Positions 26,623 to 35,709 of a stretch of 64,000 nt of DNA are shown here, piece after piece. Made by a program: the position numbers and the translations under genes. The stretch covers positions 227,789 through 291,788 of the forward strand of contig MKWR01000004.1 of NCBI GenBank assembly GCA_001899855.1, given 5' to 3'. Position 1 is the stretch's first letter. Each line of letters opens with the position of its first letter. This DNA is from Lysobacterales bacterium 63-13 (GTDB lineage: Bacteria; Pseudomonadota; Gammaproteobacteria; Xanthomonadales; Rhodanobacteraceae). The notes under the pieces were generated by a model. It was not told the origin of the DNA. It worked only from the letters and a program-made list of their open reading frames with translations, and did no database searches.

Positions 26623-28200
26623 CTAGTGACGGAAATGCCGCACGCCGGTGAACACCATCGCCATGTCGTTTGCGTCGGCGGCGGCAATCACTTCGGCATC
26701 GCGCATGGAGCCGCCGGGCTGGATGACCGCGCGGATGCCGACTGCGGCGGCGGCGTCGATGCCATCGCGGAACGGGAAGAACGCATCCGATGCCATCACG
26801 CTGCCGGCGACGGCGAGGCCGGCTTCCTCGGCTTTCATCGCGGCAATGCGGGCACTGATCACGCGGCTCATCTGGCCGGCGCCGATGCCGATCGTGCGGC
26901 TTTCGCGCGCGTAGACGATGGCATTGGATTTCACGTACATGGCGACATGCCAGGCAAACAGCAGGTCGCGCAATTCGTCGGTGGTCGGCACGCGCCTGGA
27001 GACGACCTTGAGGTCGGTCAGCATCAGCGTGTCGCGATCGGCATCCTGGGCCAGCATGCCGCCGGCAATGCGCTTGTAGTCGACGCTCTGGCTGGCGGAA
27101 TCGGACCAGTCGCCAGTCGCCAGCACGCGCACGTTCGGCTTTTTCGCAAAGGCCGCCAGCGCGGATTCGTCGACTTCGGGGGCGATCACGACTTCGACAA
27201 ACTGGCGTTCAAGCACCAGCTCGGCGGTTTCCCCATCGAGGCGGTGGTTGAAGGCGATGATGCCGCCGAATGCCGACAACGGATCGCAGGCGTAGGCATG
27301 CTCGTAGGCTTCGCGCGCGCTGCTGGCGAGGGCGACACCGCAGGGATTGGCGTGCTTGACGATGACGCAGGCCGGAGTGCGCTGGAATGCCTTGACGCAC
27401 TCGAGCGCGGCATCGGCATCGGCGAGGTTGTTGTAGGAAAGCTCCTTGCCGGCAAGCACGCGTGCGCCGGCGATGGTGCCGGAAGGCGCATTGGCTTCCA
27501 CATACAGGGCGGCGGCCTGATGCGGATTCTCGCCGTACCGCAGGAGCTGCTTGCGTGTGTAGGAAAGGTGCAGGCTCGGGGCGAAGGGTTCGCTGGTTTC
27601 ACCTTGCGCGCGTGCGCCAAGCCAGCTGGCGATGCGGCCGTCGTAGCCGGCCGTATGCGCATAGGCCTTGGCCGCGAGTCGACGCCGCATCTCGATGCTG
27701 GTGCCGCCATGCGCCAGGGCATCGAGCACTTCGGCATAGTCGGCCGGATCGCTGATGACGATGACGTGTTCGTGGTTCTTGGCCGCCGCGCGTAGCATCG
27801 CCGGGCCACCGATATCGATGTTCTCGATGGCGGTAGCCAGCGAGCAATCCGGGCGCGCGGTGACGGCATCGAAGGGATACAGGTTGACCACGAGCAGGTC
27901 GATCGGACTGATGCCATGCTCGCTCATCACCGCATCGTCGATGCCGCGCCGGCCGAGCAGGCCGCCATGCACGAGCGGGTGCAGGGTCTTGACCCGACCG
28001 TCCATGATTTCCGGAAACCCCGTCATCGCGCCGACCTCGGTGACCCGCAACTGGGCATCACGCAGGGTGTGCGCCGTGCCCCCGGTCGAGATCAGGGCAA
28101 TGCCCAAGGCATCGAGTCCGCGGGCGAAATCGAGCAGGCCGGTCTTGTCGGACACGCTGAGCAGGGCGCGTCGGACAGTTGCAAGGGGTGTCTCGAACAT
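26623..28200 (-). CDS. purH: Bifunctional AICAR formyltransferase / IMP cyclohydrolase
   Basis: 525 residues from the ATG at 28200 ([21 protein letters not shown]). The frame is open further upstream, but those residues are out-of-frame readings of fis. The enzyme performs the last two steps of IMP synthesis. The N-terminal MGS-like cyclohydrolase half has [44 protein letters not shown] residues and [10 protein letters not shown]. The formyltransferase half has [59 protein letters not shown], and ends with [15 protein letters not shown] and [12 protein letters not shown]. purH and purD are the usual pair, separated here by repeat copy B. Confidence 0.97.
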   Translation of the reverse strand: MFETPLATVRRALLSVSDKTGLLDFARGLDALGIALISTGGTAHTLRDAQLRVTEVGAMTGFPEIMDGRVKTLHPLVHGGLLGRRGIDDAVMSEHGISPIDLLVVNLYPFDAVTARPDCSLATAIENIDIGGPAMLRAAAKNHEHVIVISDPADYAEVLDALAHGGTSIEMRRRLAAKAYAHTAGYDGRIASWLGARAQGETSEPFAPSLHLSYTRKQLLRYGENPHQAAALYVEANAPSGTIAGARVLAGKELSYNNLADADAALECVKAFQRTPACVIVKHANPCGVALASSAREAYEHAYACDPLSAFGGIIAFNHRLDGETAELVLERQFVEVVIAPEVDESALAAFAKKPNVRVLATGDWSDSASQSVDYKRIAGGMLAQDADRDTLMLTDLKVVSRRVPTTDELRDLLFAWHVAMYVKSNAIVYARESRTIGIGAGQMSRVISARIAAMKAEEAGLAVAGSVMASDAFFPFRDGIDAAAAVGIRAVIQPGGSMRDAEVIAAADANDMAMVFTGVRHFRH

Positions 28201-28258
28201 GGGATCAACCGCAGGAGCGTTCTGGTCGCGCAGTATAGCGGTGGCGTGCGCGGTGCGC

Positions 28259-28537
28259 TCAGCCGAGCCCGTAGTGCTGCAGCTTCTTGCGCAGGGTCGC
28301 GCGGTTGATGCCGAGTGCGGCGGCGGCGCGGCTCTGGTTGCCGCCGTACCAGTCGAGCACCTCGCGCAGCAGCGGCATTTCGACCTCGCCCAGCACCAGC
28401 GCGTGCAGCCCTTCGGCCGGATGCGAATCAATGTCCACGAGATAACGGCGCACGGCACGTGAAACGCAGTCACGCAACGCGGGTTGCAGAACCGGGTCGT
28501 GCGCGGCATCCGTGCGCAACGGTGTTACGGCATTCAC
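28259..28537 (-). CDS. fis: DNA-binding protein Fis
   Basis: 92 residues if it starts at the GTG at 28537 (reads [14 protein letters not shown]); GGGGG stands about nine bases upstream. Longer frames up to 28630 have no support. Fis is a homodimeric nucleoid protein that bends DNA and activates rRNA promoters in fast growth. The C-terminal helix-turn-helix is typical: [20 protein letters not shown], ending LQHYGLG. The N-terminal helices read [17 protein letters not shown] and [13 protein letters not shown]. The length fits the ~90-98 residue family. It is 58 bases upstream of purH on the same strand and downstream of prmA and the zinc-ribbon gene. Confidence 0.92.
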   Translation of the reverse strand: MNAVTPLRTDAAHDPVLQPALRDCVSRAVRRYLVDIDSHPAEGLHALVLGEVEMPLLREVLDWYGGNQSRAAAALGINRATLRKKLQHYGLG

Positions 28538-28702
28538 TTTTACGGCCCCCAGGCAATCGACATGACAGACCCCCTGCGGCGAAACGCTCCCGACGTTCCG
28601 CGTTGCGGGTCGGTCATAGTAGCGCCGCATGGCGCAGTTGGTAAGTGCCGATCGACGCCGCCGCGCTGGAAAGTGACCAGCGGGCCAGGATTTGTCGCGT
28701 CG

Positions 28703-29497
28703 CTATTCGAAACGGAACTCGAAAGCGACGGCGTTCTTGCCCGGATCGGCAACCTCGAACACCAGTGCCGCCTTGGCCGAGGGCGCGAGGCCGTTGGCCA
28801 GGGCGCGGGCATCGCTGATGTATTCGCGCGGCTGGAAGCGGCGCATGGCGATGCGCTGCTCATCGAGGTCCGACAGGGTGATCGCGACGACCGGAAACGG
28901 CTGCGCGAAATCGCCGGCATTCTGCAACGTGGCCGAAATGATCAAGGCACCCGGCACCGAGGGGTGCGGGCGTATGTCGCGCGAGGCCAGTTGCAGCAGG
29001 TCGTCGTCCTTGTGCAAGGGCACCTGGCAGCCGATCTTCGCGCAGGCGTCGGCAATCCACGGACGCAGGCTTGAATCGTTGATCCACATGCTTCGTTCCG
29101 CCCAGGCGATCTCGCCGGCGAGGAGGACAAGCAGGAGGAAGCTTCCGAACACCCAGATGCCGTTGCCGCGTGATGGCACCGGATTGTATGCGCGCGTGAA
29201 TTGCGGCGGGCTGGCCGTGCGCTCGTGTGCACGCGGCCGGTCATCGGGATCGAGAAAGAGGGTTCCCTGGGTGCCGCGGTGCGGGCGAAAGACCGGAAGT
29301 CCGAGCTGCGGCGGGGAAAGCTGTTCGGCATGCCTGTCGAGCCTGCCGATCGGCTCTGCCGGCAATTGCTCGCTGAGGCTCGGCAAGGCGTTGAACAGCG
29401 CGTTGCAGTGCGAGCAGCGCACCGAGCCGTGCGCCGCGGCAAGTTCGGCGGCACCAAGCTTGAAGATGGTCAGGCATTCCGGGCACTGGGTGTACAT
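28703..29497 (-). CDS. Zinc-ribbon and transmembrane protein (DUF3426 family)
   Basis: 264 residues from the ATG at 29497 (MYTQCPECLTIFKLG); another ATG 9 bases upstream is possible. An N-terminal MJ0042-type zinc ribbon has the CPEC ... CSHC pairs within the first ~35 residues. A Pro/Arg-rich linker, one membrane helix (~137-157, WVFGSFLLLVLLAGEIAWA) and a C-terminal DUF3426 beta domain follow; the latter includes ISATLQNAGDFAQPFPVV and VFEVADPGKNAVAFEF. The topology would put the ribbon in the cytoplasm and the DUF3426 domain outside. The function is unknown. The place between prmA and fis is conserved in xanthomonads (established gene order). Confidence 0.85.
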   Translation of the reverse strand: MYTQCPECLTIFKLGAAELAAAHGSVRCSHCNALFNALPSLSEQLPAEPIGRLDRHAEQLSPPQLGLPVFRPHRGTQGTLFLDPDDRPRAHERTASPPQFTRAYNPVPSRGNGIWVFGSFLLLVLLAGEIAWAERSMWINDSSLRPWIADACAKIGCQVPLHKDDDLLQLASRDIRPHPSVPGALIISATLQNAGDFAQPFPVVAITLSDLDEQRIAMRRFQPREYISDARALANGLAPSAKAALVFEVADPGKNAVAFEFRFE

Positions 29498-29541
29498 GCA
29501 GGGCATTCTAGGGCAACGCTGATCAAGTGGCGCAGGTGGGA

Positions 29542-30438
29542 TCAGCGCCGCCGCCCGTCGATGCGCACCCAGTCCTCGCGCACGCTTGCCGAAAGATCAT
29601 CGAACCATTCCGCATAGCGGGCGAGCAGTTCATCGCGCTGGCTGACGAGGATGCCTGACAAGGACAGTGCGCCACCTGGTCGAAGTCGCGCGGCAAACAC
29701 CGGTGCCAGGGCGTGCAAGGGGCCGGCCAGGATGTTCGCCACCAGCACGTCGGCGACGGCACCGGGATCGGCATCGGGCAAGAACAGCGCGATCGATGCG
29801 GCGACACCATTGCGTTCGGCATTGTCGCGGCTGGCCTCGATGGCTTGCGGATCATTGTCGATGGCAATGACTTCTCGTGCACCGAGCAGGGCGGCAGCGA
29901 TTGCCAGCACGCCGGAGCCGCAGCCGTAATCGATCACCCGCTTGCCGGCGAGGTCGGCCTGATCCAGCCATTCCAGGCACAGTGCCGTGGTCGGGTGCGT
30001 GCCGGTACCGAAGGCGAGACCCGGATCGAGTCGCACCACCACCGCATCAGGTTCTGCCGCGGGTTCGGTGTTCCATGGATAAATCCACAAGCGCTTGCCG
30101 AATCGCATGGGCTTGAACTGGTCCATCCACACGCGCGTCCAGTCCTGGTCGGCAATTTCACGAAAGGTGATCTGTGTCGGATCGAGATCCGGCAGCAACT
30201 CGCCGAGCACATGCAACAGGCCGCTGCGATCGACATCGGCCTCGAACAAGGCCGACAGCACGATCAGCGACCACAACGGCGTTTCGCCGACGCCGGGTTC
30301 GAGGATCGCCCGTTCGTTGCCGGTATCGGCATCGGCATCGAGCAGGGTGACGGCGAGTGCGCCGACATCCTCAAGCGCCGCCTCGACGGCTTCCTGCTGA
30401 TTGGCGTGCAGGGTCACTGAGAGTTCAAGCCAGTTCAT
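29542..30438 (-). CDS. prmA: Ribosomal protein L11 methyltransferase
   Basis: 298 residues from the ATG at 30438 (MNWLELSVTLHANQQEAVEA); a GTG 15 bases upstream is an alternative. PrmA trimethylates several amino groups of ribosomal protein L11. The N-terminal substrate domain is followed by the SAM-binding domain with LDPGLAFGTGTHPTTALCLEW, VIDYGCGSGVLAIAAALLGA, AIDNDPQAIEAS and the catalytic-loop NILAGPLHALAP. The length is normal (~290-300). It lies between the small secreted-protein gene and the zinc-ribbon gene on the same strand. Confidence 0.96.
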   Translation of the reverse strand: MNWLELSVTLHANQQEAVEAALEDVGALAVTLLDADADTGNERAILEPGVGETPLWSLIVLSALFEADVDRSGLLHVLGELLPDLDPTQITFREIADQDWTRVWMDQFKPMRFGKRLWIYPWNTEPAAEPDAVVVRLDPGLAFGTGTHPTTALCLEWLDQADLAGKRVIDYGCGSGVLAIAAALLGAREVIAIDNDPQAIEASRDNAERNGVAASIALFLPDADPGAVADVLVANILAGPLHALAPVFAARLRPGGALSLSGILVSQRDELLARYAEWFDDLSASVREDWVRIDGRRR

Positions 30439-30512
30439 TGCGGATGGATTCACCGGAAAGGGTCAGGCGGGCGCGACCGGCGGTTGTCGCGCGGACAGAG
30501 CGGGATGGAAAG

Positions 30513-31042
30513 CTATTTGCCTTCCTGCGCGGCGATGAGGGAAATCTCGTCGGCCAGGCTGAGCAGGGCGGAATCGCGCAACGCATCCGCGGCGGCCGAG
30601 CGGATCACCCGCGCATTCTTGATGTAGACGATGTACGTGCCAGCGTCGCGAAAGCCGACATTGTCGAAACTTTCGGCAGGATTGCAGGAATAGATGAAGT
30701 GATCGTCCCACGCCAGCGTCTGCTCGCGCGCTTGCGGACCTTTCAAGGTCCTGGCAACGGCCAGGCTCACCTCGCCGGAGCGCCGTGCGGCGCGGTCGGG
30801 CCGCTGCAGTGCGGTGACGCTGCCGACGAAGATCGCATCGGCGCTCCTTGCCATGTCCGTGGTCAGCGCACGCAGCCGCTGCAACTGCTCGGCATCCTGT
30901 TGTTGCTGCTGCTCCGAGGGCAACGTTCCGCAAGCCGTGGCCTGCATGCTGAAAGCGGCGAGGAGAAGGACGATCGCTGCCAGCGCAATCGTCGGTGCAC
31001 CGGCGGCGGGAGTGCAGGCGAATGCACGCGTGTCCATCTTGT

Positions 31043-31046
<4 letters not shown>
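30513..31046 (-). CDS. Small exported protein, NTR/TIMP-like in appearance
   Basis: 177 residues from the ATG at 31046 ([13 protein letters not shown]), which overlaps the accC stop by 4 bases. A longer open frame upstream is accC read out of frame. A hydrophobic signal ([20 protein letters not shown]) ends just before Cys in ACGTL. The -3 residue is Ala, so a lipobox is doubtful and signal peptidase I is as likely. The mature part has a Gln-rich start, then [35 protein letters not shown] and GTYIVYIKN. That layout of Cys, beta strands and a late Cys recalls the NTR/TIMP-like fold, but this is a weak resemblance. The function is unknown. Translational coupling to biotin carboxylase is unexpected. 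Confidence 0.7.
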
Positions 31047-32403
<1,357 letters not shown>

Positions 32404-32410
<7 letters not shown>

Positions 32411-32814
32411 GGGGGCGGGGATTCGGGATTCGTGATTGGGGATTCGGAAAGGCGCCCGTCGATCGGACGCTTCTCCAGCGCGTGCATCAATGCATTCATG
32501 CGGGCAAATGTCCTGTGCAGGAGTTCTTGTGTTTCTGCGGAGGGGGTAGCAAATCCAAGACGGAGTGCGATGTTCAGTTGGGTGTCGAGTTCGGAGAGCG
32601 AGCCGCGCGCGATGGCAAGGAATCGAAGGTAGTCGGGGGTCGACCGCCGAGCTGCACCCTCAGCGATGTTGGAAGGAATACTGACTGCAGCGCGACGCAT
32701 TTGACTGACGAGCCCGAATCTTTCGGCCTCTGGAAAGGAGTCCGTCATCTGATAGACGGCAACTACCAGCGACATGGAGTCTTGCCAGACGTCCAGCCGT
32801 TCATGAGGTCGCAT
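32404..32814 (-). CDS. Four-helix-bundle protein (23S rRNA IVS-like, TIGR02436 family)
   Basis: 136 residues from the ATG at 32814 ([17 protein letters not shown]); a start at 32832 would lie in the repeat arm. The family signature is plain: [20 protein letters not shown], then [19 protein letters not shown] and a final long helix. Homologues are encoded in intervening sequences of some 23S rRNA genes and as diversity-element accessory proteins (Avd); their role is nucleic-acid binding at most. The last ~15 residues ([14 protein letters not shown]) are translated from the left inverted-repeat arm, and the stop lies just beyond, inside the start of accC. The gene is the only cargo of a repeat-bounded cassette between accB and accC. 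Confidence 0.85.
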
Positions 32815-32851
32815 TTGCGAATCCCGAATCACGAATCCCGAATCCCCGCCC
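32413..32851. mobile_element. Inverted-repeat-bounded cassette carrying the four-helix-bundle gene (copy D)
   Basis: 439 bases. The 34-base arms at 32413-32446 and 32818-32851 are inverted copies of each other with one mismatch, built from GGGATTCG units. One arm starts 2 bases inside the accC start and the other 1 base from the accB stop. No clear target-site duplication is visible. The cassette splits the normally tight accB-accC pair. The arms belong to the same family as the three short repeats found elsewhere in the window. Confidence 0.8.
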
Positions 32852-32852
32852 T

Positions 32853-33323
32853 TCAGCCAATCACGAACAGCGGCTCGTCGAATTCCACCGGGTGGCCGCT
32901 TTCGGCGAGGATGGCGATGACCGTGCCGGATACTTCCGCCTCGATCTGGTTGAACATCTTCATCGCCTCGATGATGCCGAGGGTGTCGCCGGCCTTGACC
33001 TTCTGCCCGATGCTGACGAAGGGCGGCGCGTCGGGATTGGCCGAGGCGTAGAAGGTGCCGACCATCGGCGAGCGCACGGTGGTGCCGGGTGGCAGCACGC
33101 GGCTTTCGACGGTTGCCGCCAAATCGCCGGGCGCTGCCGCAACCGCTGGCGCAGTTGCCGGCGCAACGGGCGCAGGGCTGGCCGGCGCCGCCGCGTAGGT
33201 CGGCGTCATGTTCTTCGGGTATCGCGACAGGCGCACGATTTCCTCGCCTTCCTTGATCTCCAGTTCGGCCAGATTCGATTCTTCAAGCAGATCGATCAGT
33301 TTCTTGATCTTGCGCAGATCCAT
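32853..33323 (-). CDS. accB: Biotin carboxyl carrier protein of acetyl-CoA carboxylase
   Basis: 156 residues. Starts [17 protein letters not shown], as in the family; a Pro/Ala-rich linker (~45-75) follows; the C-terminal biotinyl domain carries the biotin-accepting Lys122 in [16 protein letters not shown], with RSPMVGTFY and FDEPLFVIG completing the fold. It shuttles carboxybiotin between AccC and the transferase. The gene lies 63 bases after aroQ on the same strand. Its stop codon is one base from the cassette arm. Loss of the short accB-accC spacing could affect the AccB:AccC ratio. Confidence 0.97.
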   Translation of the reverse strand: MDLRKIKKLIDLLEESNLAELEIKEGEEIVRLSRYPKNMTPTYAAAPASPAPVAPATAPAVAAAPGDLAATVESRVLPPGTTVRSPMVGTFYASANPDAPPFVSIGQKVKAGDTLGIIEAMKMFNQIEAEVSGTVIAILAESGHPVEFDEPLFVIG

Positions 33324-33386
33324 GGGAGTCGCCTTTGCATGGGGGCGACGCGACCGACGCGACGCCCCGGGTGGTGATGATTCAGT

Positions 33387-33884
33387 TCAGTGGCTGGCTT
33401 GCCGGCGCAGGATGAAGTCGAGCGCCAGCGCATAGCTGGCAGCGCCGAATCCGGAAATGACGCCGAATGCGATGTCGGAAAAATACGAATGCTGGCGGAA
33501 CGCCTCGCGTGCCTGGGTGTTGGACAGGTGCACTTCGATGAACGGGATGGCCACGCCGGCCAGGGCATCGCGCAGGGCGATGCTGGTATGCGTGTAGGCG
33601 CCGGGATTGATGACAATCCAGGCCACTCCCTCGCCGCCCGCGGCATGGATGCGCTCGATCAGCGCATGCTCGGCATTGGACTGGAAGACCTGCAGCTCAT
33701 GCCCGGCTGCCTTGGCCGTGGCAACCAGGCCGGCATCGATGCTGGCCAGCGTGGCGCGCCCGTAAATCTCCGGCTCGCGCGTGCCGAGCAGGTTGAGGTT
33801 GGGGCCATGCAGGACGAGGATCTTGGCCAACGGCGTTCCGGATTGCGGTCGAGTGACCGGTTCAAACAGGGCGGCTAGTGTCAT
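33387..33884 (-). CDS. aroQ: Type II 3-dehydroquinate dehydratase
   Basis: 165 residues from the ATG at 33884, or 147 from a TTG at 33830 (reads [16 protein letters not shown]), which is where relatives usually begin. The enzyme dehydrates 3-dehydroquinate in the shikimate pathway. Motifs: [17 protein letters not shown] with the catalytic Tyr, [31 protein letters not shown] and the catalytic His region [18 protein letters not shown], ending [16 protein letters not shown]. aroQ directly before accB is a common gammaproteobacterial order. The dodecameric enzyme is cytoplasmic. Confidence 0.95.
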   Translation of the reverse strand: MTLAALFEPVTRPQSGTPLAKILVLHGPNLNLLGTREPEIYGRATLASIDAGLVATAKAAGHELQVFQSNAEHALIERIHAAGGEGVAWIVINPGAYTHTSIALRDALAGVAIPFIEVHLSNTQAREAFRQHSYFSDIAFGVISGFGAASYALALDFILRRQASH

Positions 33885-33987
33885 CGAACCGGATCAATGT
33901 GTCCAGTTCGACGAAGATCGGCGAATTTGAGGCCTGGCCCCAGGCCGCCAATTGGCGCAAATCCCGAACCCGGCAGCGCGACCGGCT

Positions 33988-35028
33988 TCAGAAACTCGAG
34001 CAGTCGATGACGAAACGATAGCGCACGTCACCCTTGATCATGCGCGCGTAGGCTTCGTTGATCTTCCCGATCGGGATCAGTTCGATATCCGAGGCGACGC
34101 CGTGCTCGGCGCAGAAATCGAGCATTTCCTGGGTCTCGCGGATGCCGCCAATCAGCGATCCGGCGAGCCGGCGCCGGCGCATGATCAGTGGGCCGGCCGC
34201 CAGCGGGGTTGGCTGATCGGGCAGGCCGACCAGGATCATGGTGCCGTCGCGGCGCAGCAGGCCAAGATAGGCGTTGTAGTCGTGGACTGCCGACACGGTG
34301 TCGAGGATGAAGTCAAAGCTCCCGGCCAGCTTCTTGAATGTCTGCGGGTCGGCGGTGGCGGCGAAATCGTCGGCACCGAGCCTGAGCGCATCTTCGCGCT
34401 TGGACGGCGAGGTGCTGAGCACGGTGACGTGGGCACCCATGGCGCGGGCAATCTTCACGCCCATGTGGCCAAGGCCGCCAAGGCCGACCACGGCGATCTT
34501 GTCCCCGGCCTTGAGGCCGAAGGTGCGCAGCGGCGAATACGTGGTGATGCCGGCGCAGAGCAAGGGCGCGGCGCGATCGAGGGGAATCGAATCGGGCACG
34601 CGCAGCACGTAATCCTCGTTGACGACGATGCGTGTCGAATAACCACCATAGGTCGGTTGTTGCGTGCCGCGCTCGAGGCTGTTGTAGGTCGCCGTCATGC
34701 CGCTTGCGCAAAACTGCTCCTCGCCATCCTTGCAGGCCGCGCATTCGCGGCAGGAATCGACGAAGCAGCCGACACCCACCCGGTCACCGACCTTGAAGCG
34801 GGTCACCGCGCTGCCCACGGCACCGACCTCGCCGACGATCTCGTGGCCGGGCACCATCGGAAAGATGCCGCCGCCCCATTCGCCGCGGGCTTGATGGATG
34901 TCCGAGTGGCAGACGCCGCAATAGCGGATCTCGATCTGCACATCGTGCGGGCCCGGTGGGCGGCGCGTGATTGTCCACGGCGCGAGTGGTGATTTGGAAT
35001 CGGCGACGGCATAGGCGGGAGTCGACAT
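33988..35028 (-). CDS. Zinc-dependent NAD(P) alcohol dehydrogenase (cinnamyl alcohol/aldehyde reductase type)
   Basis: 346 residues from the ATG at 35028 ([18 protein letters not shown]), which has GAGGAA upstream. An MDR-family enzyme of the YahK/CAD type. The catalytic zinc motif is in [11 protein letters not shown] and [10 protein letters not shown]. The structural zinc site has the cysteines of [15 protein letters not shown]. The nucleotide site reads [19 protein letters not shown] and is followed by STSPSKRED, where the Ser/Lys pair suggests NADP preference. It reversibly reduces aldehydes to alcohols; the physiological substrate is not evident. It stands between aroQ and the tlpA gene with no obvious functional link. 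Confidence 0.9.
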   Translation of the reverse strand: MSTPAYAVADSKSPLAPWTITRRPPGPHDVQIEIRYCGVCHSDIHQARGEWGGGIFPMVPGHEIVGEVGAVGSAVTRFKVGDRVGVGCFVDSCRECAACKDGEEQFCASGMTATYNSLERGTQQPTYGGYSTRIVVNEDYVLRVPDSIPLDRAAPLLCAGITTYSPLRTFGLKAGDKIAVVGLGGLGHMGVKIARAMGAHVTVLSTSPSKREDALRLGADDFAATADPQTFKKLAGSFDFILDTVSAVHDYNAYLGLLRRDGTMILVGLPDQPTPLAAGPLIMRRRRLAGSLIGGIRETQEMLDFCAEHGVASDIELIPIGKINEAYARMIKGDVRYRFVIDCSSF

Positions 35029-35122
35029 GGCAGGTTCCTCGGCTTTGTGGATTTCGCTGGCGGGTTTGGCGGATTGCTGCATTCAGGTTGCGTCTGTCGT
35101 GCATGGCCGACGCATCACGCGT

Positions 35123-35674
35123 TCACAGGTACGGGGCGATCCATTCCGCGAATGCGGTTTCGCTGAAATTGCCGACGCGCACCTTGAGCAGGTGGCCGTC
35201 GCGACTGATCAGGGCGGTGAAGGGCAGCACGCCGTGCGTATTGCCTAGGCGCAGCGAGGCATCGAGCGGATCATCGGGTGCGTTGATCAGGATCGGATAG
35301 GCAACCGGATTGTCCTTGAGGAAGGCCAGCGCGGCGGCCGCCTCCTCGTAGGCGACGCCGATCACTTCCAGCCCTTGCGCGGAATGCCGGGCGTGGGCGC
35401 GATCGAGCATCGGCATTTCCTCGCGACACGGTCCGCACCAGCTCGCCCAGAAATTGAGCACGACCAGCTTGCCGTTCCATTCCGCTAGCGCACGCGGCTT
35501 GCCGTCGGCATCGGCGAGGCTGATGGCATCGACCTTCTCGCCAATCTCGGCGACTTCCGCCGCGGCGGCCGTCGGCGCAAGCGGCGCGGGTCGCAGCAGG
35601 GCGCTGAGGGCGAGGCCGAGGCAGGCGCTGGCGATGGCCAGTGCAACGATCAGCAGATTGGTTCGATTGAACAT
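35123..35674 (-). CDS. TlpA-family periplasmic thiol-disulfide protein
   Basis: 183 residues. One N-terminal hydrophobic helix (~6-27, LLIVALAIASACLGLALSAL) anchors or exports the protein. The thioredoxin fold carries WASWCGPCREEMP (Cys80, Cys83) and a late cis-Pro segment GVLPFTALISRDG. Such proteins reduce periplasmic disulfides, for example in cytochrome c maturation. The gene lies 35 bases downstream of dsbD on the same strand, so DsbD is the likely electron donor. The spacing suggests one transcript. Confidence 0.9.
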   Translation of the reverse strand: MFNRTNLLIVALAIASACLGLALSALLRPAPLAPTAAAAEVAEIGEKVDAISLADADGKPRALAEWNGKLVVLNFWASWCGPCREEMPMLDRAHARHSAQGLEVIGVAYEEAAAALAFLKDNPVAYPILINAPDDPLDASLRLGNTHGVLPFTALISRDGHLLKVRVGNFSETAFAEWIAPYL

Positions 35675-35709
35675 GCGTGCCGGGTGTCAGTGGGTCGCGT
35701 GCGCGTGCA

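Noticed and set aside
28201..28509. N-terminal extension of PurH by about 100 codons
   Set aside because: It is the fis gene read in another frame; PurH homologues begin at the ATG at 28200.
28625..28660. tRNA-like GGCGCAGTTGGTAAGTGC
   Set aside because: It looks like a D-arm, but no T-arm GTTCRANNC, acceptor stem or anticodon stem can be paired around it.
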